Below are positions 10,796 to 23,300 of a DNA stretch of 64,000 nucleotides, piece by piece; position 1 is the stretch's first letter; each line of letters starts with the position of its first letter. The notes below the pieces were generated by a model. The model saw nothing but the letters and a program-made list of their open reading frames with translations, was not told where the DNA came from and did no database searches. Origin of the DNA: Xanthoparmelia taractica (Eukaryota > Ascomycota > Lecanoromycetes > Lecanorales > Parmeliaceae); contig JANQBS010000050.1 in NCBI GenBank assembly GCA_033085395.1, forward strand, positions 62,001-126,000. Direction: 5' to 3'. Position numbers and translations under genes: made by a program.

Positions 10796-10992
10796 TTGGG
10801 GTGGAGGAGAGATGGGACCTGGACAAGATTTCATGCTATGAGAGGTGTGCAACAGCAACGGGAATGCGTCGGGAAAGCTAGAAGTACAGGAGCGAGCGAT
10901 GAAGACACATCTGCTGAATCCGAGCGTTTATATCGCCAAAGCACCAAACGCCCACAAGACTCCCACTTCCGATCAACTGTCTGCTTGGACAA

Positions 10993-12556
10993 TCAAACAG
11001 CCCTCGCCGCCTCCCCACCACCCGACTCCAACGCCTCCTGCCTCGCCTTTCCCCTTCCGATACCACCCAGGCCTACACCCATCCTCCTAGCGACATACCT
11101 CTGCGCGACCACGCCCACGCCCAGTGTAAGCACTTCTTCGACCCACTCCGCAACCCACTCTCTCGGATCCACGCCGCCTGTGTTCACAATCTCTGCAATC
11201 TCATCGGGCAAACCTGACTCCGCCGATTCGGAAGTTGCGGATGCGTCAAGCCACTCGGTCCATTTCTGTGGCAAGGTTTGTGTGACGGTGTTGAATGTAA
11301 TGCCGTGGACAGGATCGTGAAGGTAGATGGCGAAGGAGATTAGCTCGTCATCTCCTTCTGGCTCGACGACGCCTTCGTCGCTATTGGGCTGCGATGTTGG
11401 CTCGCCGAAAAGGTCTTTGGGCGGGGTCTGGCTGATTGCTTGGATGGCGAGGAAAATATCGCTGTTGCGGACAGGGTTGCTTTCACTCAGGACCTCTGTA
11501 GCTTGTTTGGCCGCTTCTTCCAGCCCACCGCGTGGCGCGAAGTAGTCAGTTGCGTAAGACTCGGCACTGACTTTTGAGAGCTTGGTTCCCTCCACAAGTC
11601 CCTTGACAGCTCCCAAGTTCCTAGCTTCAGACGCATGCCTCCACCAAGGCCCATCCCTCCAACCACTGCTGCTTGAGCCTGTGAAACCAGCATCTTCGCC
11701 CCGCTTTTGAGTAGATTCCTGCCCACGCTGGATGACCATCAGATCGCCGCCCTCAACCTGTGCCATGACGCGGGAGAAGGTGGAGTATATGAGCGGATCG
11801 AGAGAGGGGTAACCGACGATGTCGTGGGTAATGTGAATCTGTAGGCGCTCGTGTGAGGAGATGGGCGGAGCGAGCGTTTGTAAAATATTGGTGAAGGTTG
11901 GAAGAGCGCGAGAGCGGAGTTCGCCGCCTGGAATCAATGTTAACATTCAGTCAACAGCTAAGGGAACAATCGAAGAGCGTACCGAGGCCACGTAAAGCAC
12001 CCACATTGCCTTTGACTTGCTCTGCCCACCGCTGAGCCTCTTCGTTCTGCCTAATCTCCTTTGCCAAAGCTTCAGCCTGCTTGACAGCAGCGCTCGCGGT
12101 AGAAAACACGCTTCCCCACCATCCCCCACCCGAGCTCTGCGATTGCACTGTTTCTGGCACCACAGAGGCAGACTTCTCAGGCTCAGTCTCCCCTTCCCCA
12201 CTGCTTGCTGGGGTAAAGCTTTTATGTATAGATCGCGTACTCTCACCAGATTTACGTTGACGTGCTTTCTCCTCGCTGGACCGGGCATCATCGGTAGAGC
12301 TAGGCGTAACTGCTCGAGTAAGCTTGGGAGACGATCTTGTTGCTGACGTTGCTGACGTACTCTGAGGCCGGGGAGTATGCGGGCGACTGCTGGGCTTTGG
12401 TCTCTCCGGAATGCCTAGCTCTTGGAAAAGGTCTGCATCTGATTGTTGGCCGCCTGTTGCGGGCTTTGGGGGTTGGACTGCGGTGACTTCGCACTCTTTT
12501 AAACTATCTAATTGAGCAAATAGCTCCTCATCTGTCAATTTCTCTTTCTTCGACAT
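10993..12556 (-). CDS. MTC1: Mtc1 homologue (maintenance of telomere capping protein 1)
   Basis: A 502-residue protein from exon 1 12556-11983 and exon 2 11927-10993, with a 55-nt intron (GTACGC...TTCCAG). It matches the Mtc1/DUF5427 family: N-terminal MSKKEKLTDEELFAQLD and DLFQELGIPERP, a long Ser/Pro/Thr-rich low-complexity region, then GGGWWGSVFSTASAAVKQAEA and a conserved C-terminal half (PALPTFTNILQTLAPPIS-type segment, IVGYPSLDPLIYSTFSRVM, ELISFAIYLHDPVHGITF, WAEWVEEVLTLGVGVVAQRYVARRMG). In yeast Mtc1 interacts with COPI and is linked genetically to telomere capping; the role in filamentous fungi is not established. Length fits the family. Gene ends 198 bases from the end of the convergent DUF2462 gene. 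Confidence 0.85.
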
Positions 12557-13047
12557 GACTGGAGGCTTCTCAATTTCGTAAAATGGGTGGGCAGTGAAGT
12601 ATGTGCAATGAGCGAAGTGGAGTGGATGATGCTTGTTGTTGATTGGTCGGAATTCAGCAAGGATCCTCGGCTAGTGTTGCTCTCTTTGAAGCCCAGCAAA
12701 GTGAATCGAACAGAACCACAAATCCACAATACATAGAAACTGTTTTGACAATTGAGATGATGTCTATTGATTGGGTCGTAAGGACGGCTATTGTCCTCGC
12801 AAATTTACCAGCTACTCGCCTGTAGAGGGCATATAAGTAGGTGTCAGAATCTCTCCCAGACTTTGCATTTCACATCATCCACAAACGTTCCATTCCTGTT
12901 GCCTATATCTTCTGCAATTGTCTTTCTCACTCACATAGGCTACTTCTCATATCACTGCGCCATATTCGAGGTCAGGTACCCGTTGTTCCTATAAAAATAT
13001 CCCCATCTATCCCCTTTTAGCAGGCTTTTATTGCTGTCAAAACTATC
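12557..13047. other. Divergent promoter region of the Mtc1 gene and the 13-kb relic
   Basis: Just under 500 bases with no gene. It separates the minus-strand Mtc1 start from the plus-strand relic at 13048 and presumably holds both promoters. A TATAAA-containing stretch (CCTATAAAAATATCC) lies at about 12988-13002, some 50 bases upstream of the relic's first ATG. Confidence 0.45.
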
Positions 13048-14576
13048 ATGGATCCCAACGTACGTCTCTCTTCTCGGGCTGCGTCCCCACCTTTTGAAAG
13101 AATGCAGTCGTATCAAGCCTAAATGTTGGGTCAGGCTGGTCCTGACGATCCCTACCTTTTCGGCATGACGCCGTCCAGGTATGTCCGGCATCTAGGTAAA
13201 GTCGCTCCTGTTGGCCGGTCTGGTGCTGCTACTCTACTGGCTACTTTCCTCTTGAATTCAGCCCTTCCTCCTTACGGAAGCCCCTATACCCAAACCACCA
13301 GACGGGATGAAGCCCGTCTATTGGAGCAGGCATCCGTGTGGCGACACCCTCTCTCGGAACAAATGGACTGGCTGCGAGCCTGTCTCCTGGAGCCATTGTT
13401 GATCCCGAAACCCCCCGGGAGCCATTGTTGATCCTGAAATCCCTTCCCACGCGACCGCAGCACCGGCTGCTGGCCCATCCATTGCACCAGGCGCAGGTCT
13501 CACCGCCCCTGCGCTCTCCCCCAAAAGCAGCAACATCCCCTCTCCGCCACCCCAATATCCGTCTCGCTCCCCCTCCCCAGACGCCGCACAGCTCATCGCA
13601 TCCCTCGCAAACCATGACTCCCTTCCCGACGACGCCCTCTACGACGCAGTATTAAAAGCCCGGCAAGCCATGCAGAAATGGCAAAACGAATACAAAATCC
13701 TCCGTAAATAAATCATTCGCATGCCGCAAACCCCCTATCAGCAGCAGCAACACCGACGCTAAGCACCCCACCAGCTCACCATGCAAGCCCAAAGATCCCA
13801 AGCACCGCGACCAACAGCATTATAAGACGCCCCATCATCCTACCCCCCTTCCATCACCCAAACGACGACCAAAAAACCCCACCAAACAACCACCTCCCAA
13901 GCGCAGCAAACCACGCAACGAACTCCACATCAACATGATGACCGACCCCATACAACCCCTCGACCGCAAGCGCAAGCGCAAACCACGCATCCCCCTCGAC
14001 ACAGCTATTCCCGCCGGCCCCCTCAAAGAACCAACCAAACGCGCTCGGGAACCAGAGGCTAATGCATCGGTCCTCGAATAGCCGGCTACGAATCAAACTA
14101 AAAAACAAGACGTGCGTGTCCGCTCGTTCACACCTTTACCGCTCGGAATATCATGTCACAGGAATAGATCATCCACGCCCGAGTCCGAGTCCAAGCACTG
14201 GGAACGGGAATGTGCCGTTAATGGCGTTGTTCATGATGGGGTTGTGGTTAAGAACGCAAAGAAGGAGAAGGAGGAGGAGGAGGAGGAGGAGAAGGGGAAG
14301 GAGCAGCAGGAGCAGCAGGAGCAGAAGAAGAAGAAGAAGAAGAAGAAGAGAAAGAAAGATCCCATAAGGGCAGCGGCCGCGCGATTAATGTGGGTGAACC
14401 GTCGGGGTGATGGGACGACGAAATGGGCGATATGGGGATGCGCTGGGGGAGAGTACGGCTGCGAAGGCGAAGGAAGGGGGAAAGGTGGAGGAGTGGGGGA
14501 AGGAGGGAGGCGGAGAGAGAGAGTGTGTGTGGGGGCCGAAAGGAGGGAGGACTGGAGAAGACAGTTGATCATTTAG
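13048..14576 (+). pseudogene. Decayed gene for a disordered, basic, probably nuclear protein
   Basis: Frame-by-frame reading recovers one protein in pieces. Exon 1 MDPN is followed by an intron at 13060-13107. Exon 2 reads SYQA, a TAA (13120-13122), then MLGQAGPDDPYLFGMTPS. A second intron starts at 13179. Beyond it are a TGA at 13308-13310 (removed if the 3' splice site is used after 13313), a 29-bp tandem duplication that shifts the frame, a conserved-looking block DAAQLIASLANHD through KARQAMQKWQNEYKIL, a TAA at 13709 that could lie in a 44-nt intron, a KRKRKPR nuclear-localisation-like segment, a TAG at 14079-14081, and an acidic/lysine-rich tail ending at 14576. All stops are one C-to-T step from CAA, CGA or CAG. 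No family was recognised. A multi-intron functional gene is a weaker alternative, because the duplication frameshift is hard to splice around. Confidence 0.55.
13389..13446 (+). repeat. 29-bp direct tandem duplication
   Basis: GGAGCCATTGTTGATCC occurs at 13389 and again at 13418, exactly 29 bases apart, and the following bases also match (CGAAACCC versus TGAAATCCC). Because 29 is not a multiple of three, it shifts the coding frame of the relic between GAIVDPE and its repeated copy. Confidence 0.85.
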
Positions 14577-14624
14577 TGAAGTTGAGATTTGCTGGGAACG
14601 AAACCCTCAACATAGGCACGCTGT

Positions 14625-14936
14625 AGCAGATTTATCTACCTTATTTAAGCATACACCATGTCTCCTTCATAAATACAACACCTCAAAACCCCACCCCACA
14701 CCGCAAGCTCCAAAACCCGGAGCCCAAAAAAAAACAAAAAAAAACATGATGCAAAAAGTACGCGTGTTGTTGTCTACGATTTCGGGACGATAAGCAGATT
14801 TATCTAATCAAGCATACTTCATACACCAAAGATCCGGGAAAATCATACCCTCAAAACCTCCCACCCCACACCGCAAGCTCCAAAACCCCAAGAAAAGACA
14901 ATGCCGCAAAAAAGCACTCGCGTTGTTATCTACGCT
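14625..14936 (+). repeat. Diverged tandem duplication, unit about 150-168 bp
   Basis: Two successive copies begin with AGCAGATTTATCT at 14625 and 14793. They share, in the same order, AAGCATAC, a CTCAAAACC segment, CACCCCACACCGCAAGCTCC, an A-rich run, and a (T/C)GCGTTGTT-type end. The copies differ by indels in the A-rich part. The repeat lies between the relic and the end of the transcription-factor gene and contains no coding frame. Confidence 0.75.
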
Positions 14937-14987
14937 CTCATAACCTCATACTCATCAAAAAACCATAAAACTCATCAATCCAATAAT

Positions 14988-17483
14988 CTACGACATACCC
15001 TGCACCTCCATATCCGGCGCCAACGGAAGATCATAAGGCAAGTCTACAAGCCCATCCAGCATCCAGTTCAGCGGGTCAAAGACCTCGTAGTTGGATTCGC
15101 CGCCGAAGCCATCGGATGGGGTGACGGTGCCGCCGAGGAGGGTTGAGGGGGCGAGGCTGTTGTCTGCGAGGGAGGTGGTGGAGGAGGATTCGAGGGCGGA
15201 GTCGGGGTTGGTTGGGTTTTTGAGGGCGGCTGGTGAGGGGGTTTTGATTAGCGGTTGTGAGGGATAGGGAGGGGGATGAAAGGGAAGGGAAGGGAAGGGG
15301 GGGGGGGAGGAGTGGGGCATACATTCGAGGTTGCCGCGACCTTGGGCTTGGAATTCTTCGCGCCATCGCCAGACGGAATCAAAGACCAAGCTCATGCTCA
15401 TACGGCACCTGACCTTGAGTTGCATTGAGCTGTCGGTGCCGTCAGTGGTCGCGACCAATCGTCTAGAGCCGGCTCCGCTGCTTCTCCAAAGCTGTGCCAA
15501 GACCTCGGCTAGTCTGTTTGGAAGATCGTTTGTGAAAACACTGATGGATCGAATGGCTTGAATAGTGCGGTTGAATAGGTTTCTGCCGTATTCGAAGTCG
15601 ACGTGCCGGGCGAAGAAGCTGTTCATTAGCTTCAACAGCGAGAAGCCAGCAGCGATGATCATTTGGAGGATGTAATTGGTAGAGTAAACGAGTACGTTGC
15701 CCGCAGCTGAGTTGATGTTAAAGGCCGCTTCGAGGAAAGATGTCGTCGAGCGCCATAGGGCGAAGAGATCATTGTGGTAGTCATTCGAGGATGGGGAGTC
15801 GAAGAAGGCTGAGAGGCGGAGATGAAGATTGGCGGCACGGAGATACACCGTAGAGACTGTCGAAGTATTAGCATTCTTGGAATTTGGATACCACGGTCGA
15901 GGCGATCTAGAAGACGCAAACAAGGGAGCTCCAGGGCGAAACGAGTATCGCAAGAGAAGCACGTACAGGAACCATCAAGCTGCAGCTTTTGCTCCAGATC
16001 CTCGTACTCCCTAGCCAGGAAAGTAGTATGCACCAATCTCTCATTGTCACTAACCAACCCAACAGGGTCTAAGCGATTGCTGTACAACGCCTTCGTAACT
16101 TTGTTGCTAAACGTTTCAATCAAAAGTCGTCCGTAGACGTCATCAGTAAGTTTAAAGCTAGGTTCATGTGCCCCTGAAGGAGCTAGCGTCCAGTCATAGA
16201 ACGTTGATGGAGGTTGACCGTAGCCAGTTGCAACTCTTGTGAAGATCAGCTTTGGTAGGTATTGGCAGTTTCCACCTGTAGAACTCACCGCTGTGCGACA
16301 GCATTGCAAGTAGCCCAGGTCCTTACACGATCTCTCAACTCCTCTTCCCGCAGTTCAACCTTGAACTTGGAAAAGTCTTGGGCGTGAGAAGGTCGGTGCA
16401 GGCCGATCTGCATTGCGATTTGCATCATCAATCCAGAAAGCATGAAGGTTGGATCGGAAGAAGTGCTGCTTATTGGTAGCGGCCAGGTGCAGAGGATACA
16501 TAATGCTTTTACAACGATATAACTCTGGGGAACTTCTGCAAGAGTCTTCCAAAGTAATTCAGATAGTGGGGCAGCTAATGAGGTCAGAAGAGAAGGGTCG
16601 TACCGCCGAGTGGCTACGCTGATGATGACCCAGAACAGCAAAGGGGACGATTGGTGGTACTCGTCTGGTGTTCTTGTTGCATCGAGGAAGGGTATAAAAG
16701 GATGGTAGAATGTAAAGAATCTATCTCCCTTGTCAGACAACATTCACGCATGTTCTACACTACCCACATACTGCTCGAACGATCCCTGAACCTGGTCGTG
16801 GGTAAGAGCAATATCTCCAATCCGTTTGGTAAGCAGCAATTGTGCGTTTGGACTCCTCAAGAACGATCCACCCTCGAGTCCGGATCTCAAGTCCATCAAA
16901 GATGCCACGGCCTCCTCGGAGCCCATATACTGATCCATGTGTGCAGGCAGATGGGACATGGTAGGGCTGGCAGAATTGCTCAATGAAGCCTTGATCGAAG
17001 GTCCCGTTGTGGGAGAGGAAGCCTGTTGGAGACCGAGCTGCCTTCTCAACTCGACGATTTCTCGCTCCATCTCTGCATTTTTGCTCCGCTTCCCCACTCT
17101 CTTGAAGTTGGATTCAATCTTGCAGTCCAGGTTAAGGCGCCGACATCGTGTACATGTCGTGTAGACAGGTTCCGTGACTACATCGCACCGTAGCTAATCA
17201 GTGACTCATCAGCTCTGGACGCAGCTCTGCGCGCAATCAATGGCCGGCCCACCTTCTGCTGCCGGCACTCGTTGCACGCCCTCTTCACCCCCGGCTGTCT
17301 CCTCCTATCCCCAACACTTGCCTCATACCCATCCTGATCACTGGCGCTGGAATACTCTCTCTTCCTGCTGCGCTTGCCGATGACGCTGGTGGGACTGGCG
17401 GTTGTGCTTATGGGGGCAGCATTGCCGACACTACCAGCATTGCTGTGGGTACGGGGCAATGCAGCGACGGGCAGGGGGTTCAT
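14988..17483 (-). CDS. Zn(II)2Cys6 transcription factor, Leu3/PrtT-like
   Basis: A 709-residue regulator from six exons: 17483-17253, 17193-16772, 16720-16289, 16235-15967, 15856-15323, 15229-14988. All five introns are GT-AG and the total is an exact number of codons. The zinc cluster is C70-x2-C73-x6-C80-x10-C91-x2-C94-x6-C101, split by intron 1. The NECRQQKLRCD core and the following ESNFKRVGKRSKNAEMEREI linker and coiled coil place it with Leu3 and the protease activator PrtT. The middle homology region follows (FHPF-like FYHPFIPFLD, SPLLFWVIISVATR, GLHRP, RTWATCNAVAQRVATGYGQPP). A Ser/Thr-rich C-terminus ends in a hydrophobic/acidic WMLDGLVDLPYDLPLAPDME segment, plausible as an activation domain. 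Likely targets are leucine/branched-chain or secreted-protease genes, but these two cannot be told apart here. Confidence 0.85.
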
Positions 17484-18334
17484 GGGACCGGAGAGGCAAG
17501 GGGACCTTATTCGAGACAGCGCTCCGAAGTCGGTGGTTTTGGGGAAATGGCTTTGACCACTTCCGGGTGTATTTCGGGGGAGCTGAAAGCTCCGCTATTT
17601 CTACTACGGAGGGGTAGAGGGGGGTCCGACGACGTTCTCTGTGTACTGGTTCTACGAATTAACAAAGACGCACTTGATACGATGCAAAGGAATCATCCAC
17701 GAAAATGCGAGAATGAGTAAAGTATTGATATTGAAGTTTGTATGACACTGGGGTTCTACCCAAGGTACCTTCGTATATCATAAGGTACAAGTAGAGTCTC
17801 GAAATCTACTTTAAAGTAAAGGCTGGCCCATCGGCTGCCTTCTCATGAATGAGATGGCCTTGCAATGGCTTGGGAAGAAAAGAAAAGTACACGCTCCCAT
17901 TCCTTTCATTTCCTCGAACGATACATCAGGTATTGCAAGTACAAGTCGGACTTCAGGACATAAAAATAGCACATTCTGAGCTGACGAGGACTACAGACAA
18001 AATGTCGCTTCCTCCGTACGCTAGTTGTACTCAGCCATCCAACGGCCCTCCCGAATTCAGATAACTTAAATTACAAAAGTGGCTTGGCATGCTAAAAAGA
18101 TTTCTCGTATTTTTGAAAAGGGATAAAGCAGTCTCACATCTCAAGTTTCTTTCATTCCGACATACACATTAATTCTTTTTGCTTGCAGCTTCAGTCTTTC
18201 TTAATTGTACACGAACAAAGTCCACGCTCTTTGGAAGCATCCCCTAAGCTCCGGCGTTGAAAATAGTTTTTTTGTACAGCTTTTTTGGGAACGTGATCAA
18301 AAACGCCCGTCTAATCGATAACAACACCGCCAAA
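17484..18334. other. Intergenic, divergent promoters of regulator and GPI-type protein
   Basis: About 850 bases with no recognised gene. It lies upstream of both the minus-strand regulator and the plus-strand surface-protein gene. GGTACC / GGTAC motifs around 17764-17790 form a small inverted pair around TTCGTATATCATAA. Confidence 0.45.
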
Positions 18335-19207
18335 ATGATTTCCCTCACGCTCTCTATGATGTCTCTGGTCGCCCTCAGCGTTGCCCAAAATCAGACCGTC
18401 TCCCTGTTCCTTCCCAATGCGGACTTGCAGAGCCTTGTTGGATCCATTGTTGGTGGAGTATGACATGCTGATTTATCCTCCTGCAACGCGTGAGAGCTGA
18501 CCATGGGCTCATCAATCAGGATGCAACAGCGACTACCTATGTTGTTGAGTGCGCTAACGGTGGATCCAATTCTTTGGCAGCCATCACGGCAGCTGCAGCC
18601 ACAACCGCCGAGGCAGCTGCAGCCACCACTCTCGCCGACGATGGTAGTGACGCATGCGGATTTGAAGTTCCTGTAACCATTGTCGAGGGCCCGTCGACTG
18701 TCGCCTATTCTGTCGGTGTTGATGACTCGTAAGATTGACCTCCTTGTGTCTGATCATGTCCGTGTCTAACTTCAGCGCAGTACCGTAGCCATCAACTGCG
18801 ATCTCTCAGGCACTTCGGTGGCAGTATGTACCGCACTTGCTACCGGTGCTATCGTCACCCAAGGTTCTGGTTCTGTACCCACCTCGACAGCCACCACTCT
18901 ATCTGGTACCGACGTTTCCTACTTACCAGTCGTTATCACGGCCGGCTCAGTCAGCAACACTGCATCGGCACCCAGTTCTACCTCGGCATCGACACCCACA
19001 TCTACCTCCGCATCCACAACGGGCGCCGCAAAGGGAGGCTCTGCAAACCCGACAGGTTCTGCAAAGTCGAATGGTGGAACACAAACACAAATGGGCAGCA
19101 CGACCGGCCCCTCTACACAAGCGAGCGGTGCTGCTGTGCATATGGGACCAGCGATGGGTATGGGAGCAGCAGGTGCTTTGGCTGCCGTCGCCGCTGTAGT
19201 GCTATAG
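18335..19207 (+). CDS. Small Ser/Thr/Ala-rich GPI-anchored-type surface protein
   Basis: A 252-residue protein from exons 18335-18457, 18520-18728 and 18781-19207. Both introns are GT-AG and the total is a whole number of codons. It has an N-terminal signal peptide (MISLTLSMMSLVALSVAQ), a Cys-containing globular part of about 120 residues with VVECANG, DACGFEVPVTIVEGPSTV and AINCDLSGTSVAVCTALATGAI, then a Ser/Thr-rich stalk from about residue 160, and a hydrophobic C-terminal tail (GAAGALAAVAAVVL) preceded by small residues, the layout of a GPI-anchor signal. It should sit on the plasma membrane or wall. Four to five cysteines in the ectodomain suggest disulphides. The family is common among fungal predicted GPI proteins, but no function is known. 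Confidence 0.8.
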
Positions 19208-20340
19208 ATGCAGCGTCGTGCAAATTCTACATAACGTCGAAAACGGTTGATTGGGATGGCTGTGATACTTGTGTAATATGTCTCTGTACACTAGCGTGGC
19301 CCTGCATGAGGTCATTCGGGGGACTGTCTGTACTGCATAAAGACCGAGTGCGGCCGAGCTATGCTGTGTTGAGATCACGACTTGCACCCCAACAGCTTCT
19401 GTCACATGTACGAAGTAGTTGCTATCATGACATGAATCATTCAAAGTTGCCCTTATAACCACCTGTTTGCCAGTAGCAAAACACTAAAGGGAACGACTCC
19501 CAACTTACGAAGTAGTTTCTTTGACGCTTTGAGAAATCTGATTCGCCGGTCTACTTTAGCCACACACTCTCAGCGGTAGCGTAGTCCTCCACTAGATGAT
19601 ACCACTCACCAACTCTCTTTGATGAGATCGCTATCAGTGCTGCAAAAAGATGCCAACTTGAGTGGGGTGGGTCAAAGCGCGGTCCTTGAATCGAATGGTT
19701 TCTGACCTTGAATATGCAGCTTTTTGAACGTCTATGCAGCTTTATCCATGGTCATATGAGCCAACCGTTGAACATTTACCTAGATATTGGAAGGGCGGGG
19801 GGCGGGACGGCTAGAAGTTTAAGGGGGGGCAATGCTAGCGTCGCAATCAAATCCCCGAAGACGTCAACTCCAATTATTCTTCGTCTTTCTCTCAAGGCAA
19901 AGAGGCAAAGGCTTATATCATTCTATCCAACTGGTAACAGGCAGCACTTTCATTACCCATAGCGATCCCATCGGTGCCTGGCTGACGGCGCCTTGCGATA
20001 AATTCGCGCAGCTTGCCGCGGACTTGGTCAGCCTGCGGCATATCGCATCAACGACTGCATCAGCCTCTAGGATCTGTACACCTTGCACTTCTTCCACCGA
20101 CTCATCTTCCCATCCTTATCTCTCAATTTTCTAGACCTGCTCTGGACCACCGAGAGCCCCACCACATTCTGGAAACCACATTCCGCCCTTCGAGGGCTAA
20201 GAGACAGATCAATTAGGGGGGCCAGCAACTTGCAATAGCATGACGAGTCACAGCCGTTCATTTGGCTCAATAGAAGGGGCAGGTTCTAAAAGCTGAAGGG
20301 ATTGAAGATCGATAGAAAAGAGCAGGCCAACACCAGAAAG
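19208..20340. other. Intergenic, no gene recognised
   Basis: About 1.1 kb. Short frames occur but none has family motifs. The segment 20050-20340 is the likely leader and promoter of the following large gene; codons immediately upstream of its ATG at 20341 are open but start with no ATG. Confidence 0.4.
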
Positions 20341-23300
20341 ATGCCCGGCAAAGACCTCGGTGTTGCTGTGGACATCCTACCTCCACTCAACCTCGGGTCG
20401 CTGAAGGGCCATAAACTTTTACCACGCAGAAAGATCATCTCAGATGACGCCGACTATGGGCGCTCAATACGGCAGGAACGGAGGCATAAAAGCGAGCAAA
20501 TCAGCTACAGTTCGGCCGAACGTATCAAATCGTGGATACCGGAGGCTTCGCCAATTCAAGTTATCCCCGTGGTCGGTAAACCACTGACACCGCCGATCAA
20601 TTTCAGGGACGATTTTCAAAGCTGGATCAATGACGTGGCCTTGAGGGGCCGAGACTTGAACAGGACACGCGCAAGTGACAGTCCTGGCGCCGCGCCTTTG
20701 GTTCAACAAAGCCCACCAACTCCAGAGACGACCCCGCCTAAATCGCACCGTGTCCGAACCGCAGCTTCGAGCTCATCCACTCGTAACACATCAGACAGTC
20801 GGACAGATTCGTTTAAGACCGCACAGGAAAGTCAGACCTCGGACGAGGAGAGCCAACCATTGGATTCCCCATCCCATCACCCTGCACGAGAGAAATGGCT
20901 GAGAGCCACAGGACTTTCGAAAGACAGAGATGTGGGACTCGGTTTGGGATTGGAACCAGAGGACGAGGAAATTACAATAGGAGAGATGACTCCGAAGCAC
21001 GTAGCTAAGCGTCAAGATTTTGGCACCTTTGATGGCATTTGGGACGCCAGTGACGAAGACAGACAGGATGGCGGCAGCCAAGGAGGTCATAGTTCAGCGA
21101 CGTCTGTGCCCTATAACAGACGATCTCGCGGGCGCTCGAAGATCTCAGAACCGCCCACCCTGGACTCTCCTACGCTGGGACAAGAGACTGAATCGTCTCT
21201 TAATAAGTCCCTCAGTCTACGACAGAGAGTCGAGAAAAGCCGGCGTATCATACCAACAGCTTCAGATGAAAAGTCTGCTGAGCAGATACACTGGCCTTCA
21301 AAGGAAGACCACTTTGACGTTGAGACGGAGCTACGGGATATAAACAACAAGCGACTTTCTCAGGCATCTACAACCTCCACGGTGGTCGAAGCTATGGTTA
21401 TCCAGTCTCCACCTCGGCGACGGCAAATACTGCGACATACTTTCAAGATGGAAGATATGAACTCGAGCACTCCTCCATCATCTTCCAATCGCAATTCTCT
21501 GAATTCCAACGAACGTTCATCGCTTCGACGACGTCTACGCAGGAGTGGGAGCCCAGAGAACGAGTTACGGAAAAGTTACGCATCTACAGATACTCCTGAA
21601 AATGTGGGCTCTCATCCTCCCAAAGCACGACGGGATCTTGTCCCAGCAATTGCGTTTCCCAATAACGTATCCCCCCTGCAATCTTCTACTTCTAACAGCA
21701 AAAGCGCCTCGAAAAACTTACCCCTCGCTTTGCCTCCGCAATCTTCAAGGCCGACCACAGCCCCCGAAGAACCCGTCGGCTACTTTGACGTTCCACCTCG
21801 CCGTGACCGCCGAACCATGTCGGTCGTGATACAGCCGTCAAGGTTGTCGAAATACGAAGGCAAGCCTGAGCAGGGAGTTGATCCGCCTGCCCTCACGCAA
21901 CTTTCATCGCCTTCCGTGCCGACCAGCAGTGAAGTTTCAAGAACAACGTCTGCAATCTCTGCAGGGATAGGTACCCGTTTTGATCCGCCTACGCCAGCAG
22001 ACCAACCTCGCGCAACACTCTACCTCAGCGATCCTCCGGACGAGCATAACATCAGCGTAGATCGAAACATGGGGGAATGGTCTGCAATTCGCCCACGCTC
22101 AACCCTCGTGACACCATTCTCTCTTCGCTCGGCCCGCTCGTCCACCCCTGGAACGCTTGAGGTTAATGAGGCGACCGCCATCAGTATATACCCTCACACT
22201 AACAAGTCCATACTCGTCATCCAGCAGATGGCAGGAGGAAGCGACTCAAGCCCTCGAGAACAGTCAGCGATCATTGCTAGGAACGCCAACATTGCGCTTC
22301 CAGGATCGATCACCCCTATCATTCACCATCAATCACCAACCAGAGAGGTTTTGAATTCACCGCTGCAAAATCCACGCGATGCTCCGCAACCTCCGGATCT
22401 CAGAATCATTGCACCTACGCCCGCAAACGCGCGCCCCTCATCTGAGGCAACGCCGCCTATGCCAAGCACTCCAGTCAGAACAAATCGTTTTAGCGCTCCA
22501 TTCATATCAATCAAGCGCGGCATTTCTGCTCGTCGCCTATCCGAAAGTTTTGCCTCCCCTTTCACTCGAACCTTTTCGCTTCGTGGCACTGCTAGCACTC
22601 TTCGCCGCCGTCGAACCATAGGTGGTGATGGAGAGCCAGGGTCCAAGCTCCACCCTTTCTGGCGGCCTCGTGCTTTTTGGGATGATGTAGACGACAGTGA
22701 TAGTGATGAGGAATTTGGGAACATAGGGTTCCTGACTGAGAGCCGGAAGCCGTCCCAGAGCATCAAAGAGACTTCGCCTCGGCGAACGGATTCTTTCACA
22801 CGTCGTCTAAGAGGATCGCTACGGTTGCCCCATTCCTCGCAACGATCGAGGCGGTTGTCTACATCTTCTGAGATCAATACAGACCTCTACGAACTCGTCA
22901 ATGCCAACAATGGACGTGACCATCGGGAGAGCAAGAGGGATGGTGTACTTATTCAGCCGCGGTTTCAAGACGAGAATAAACGGGCGGACAGTGACACTGC
23001 ACCGAAGAAAACAATGTCATTCACGCGTCGACTGACAGGATCGCTTCGATTGCCTCATCCCACGCGTCCACAGCGGCCGCTGTCAATTTCATATCCGCTA
23101 GACCACAATAACAACACTTTCGTCCCTGCAATTGGTCATGGAGATGAAGGTCGGAATGATAACATTATGCCTAGGCGGACGATGTCTCTAACACGACGAT
23201 TAACAAGGTCGCTACGCTTACCTTACAGTGAGCGGCGAGAACGACCAATAACAATCAGTGCCCCATTACATCCGGATGAAGATGAACTTATCAAGCCGAA

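Noticed and set aside
13835..14108. Minus-strand frames opposite the 13-kb relic
   Set aside because: The plus strand has a continuous KRKRKPR-containing reading that fits neighbouring exons better; the minus frames carry no motif.
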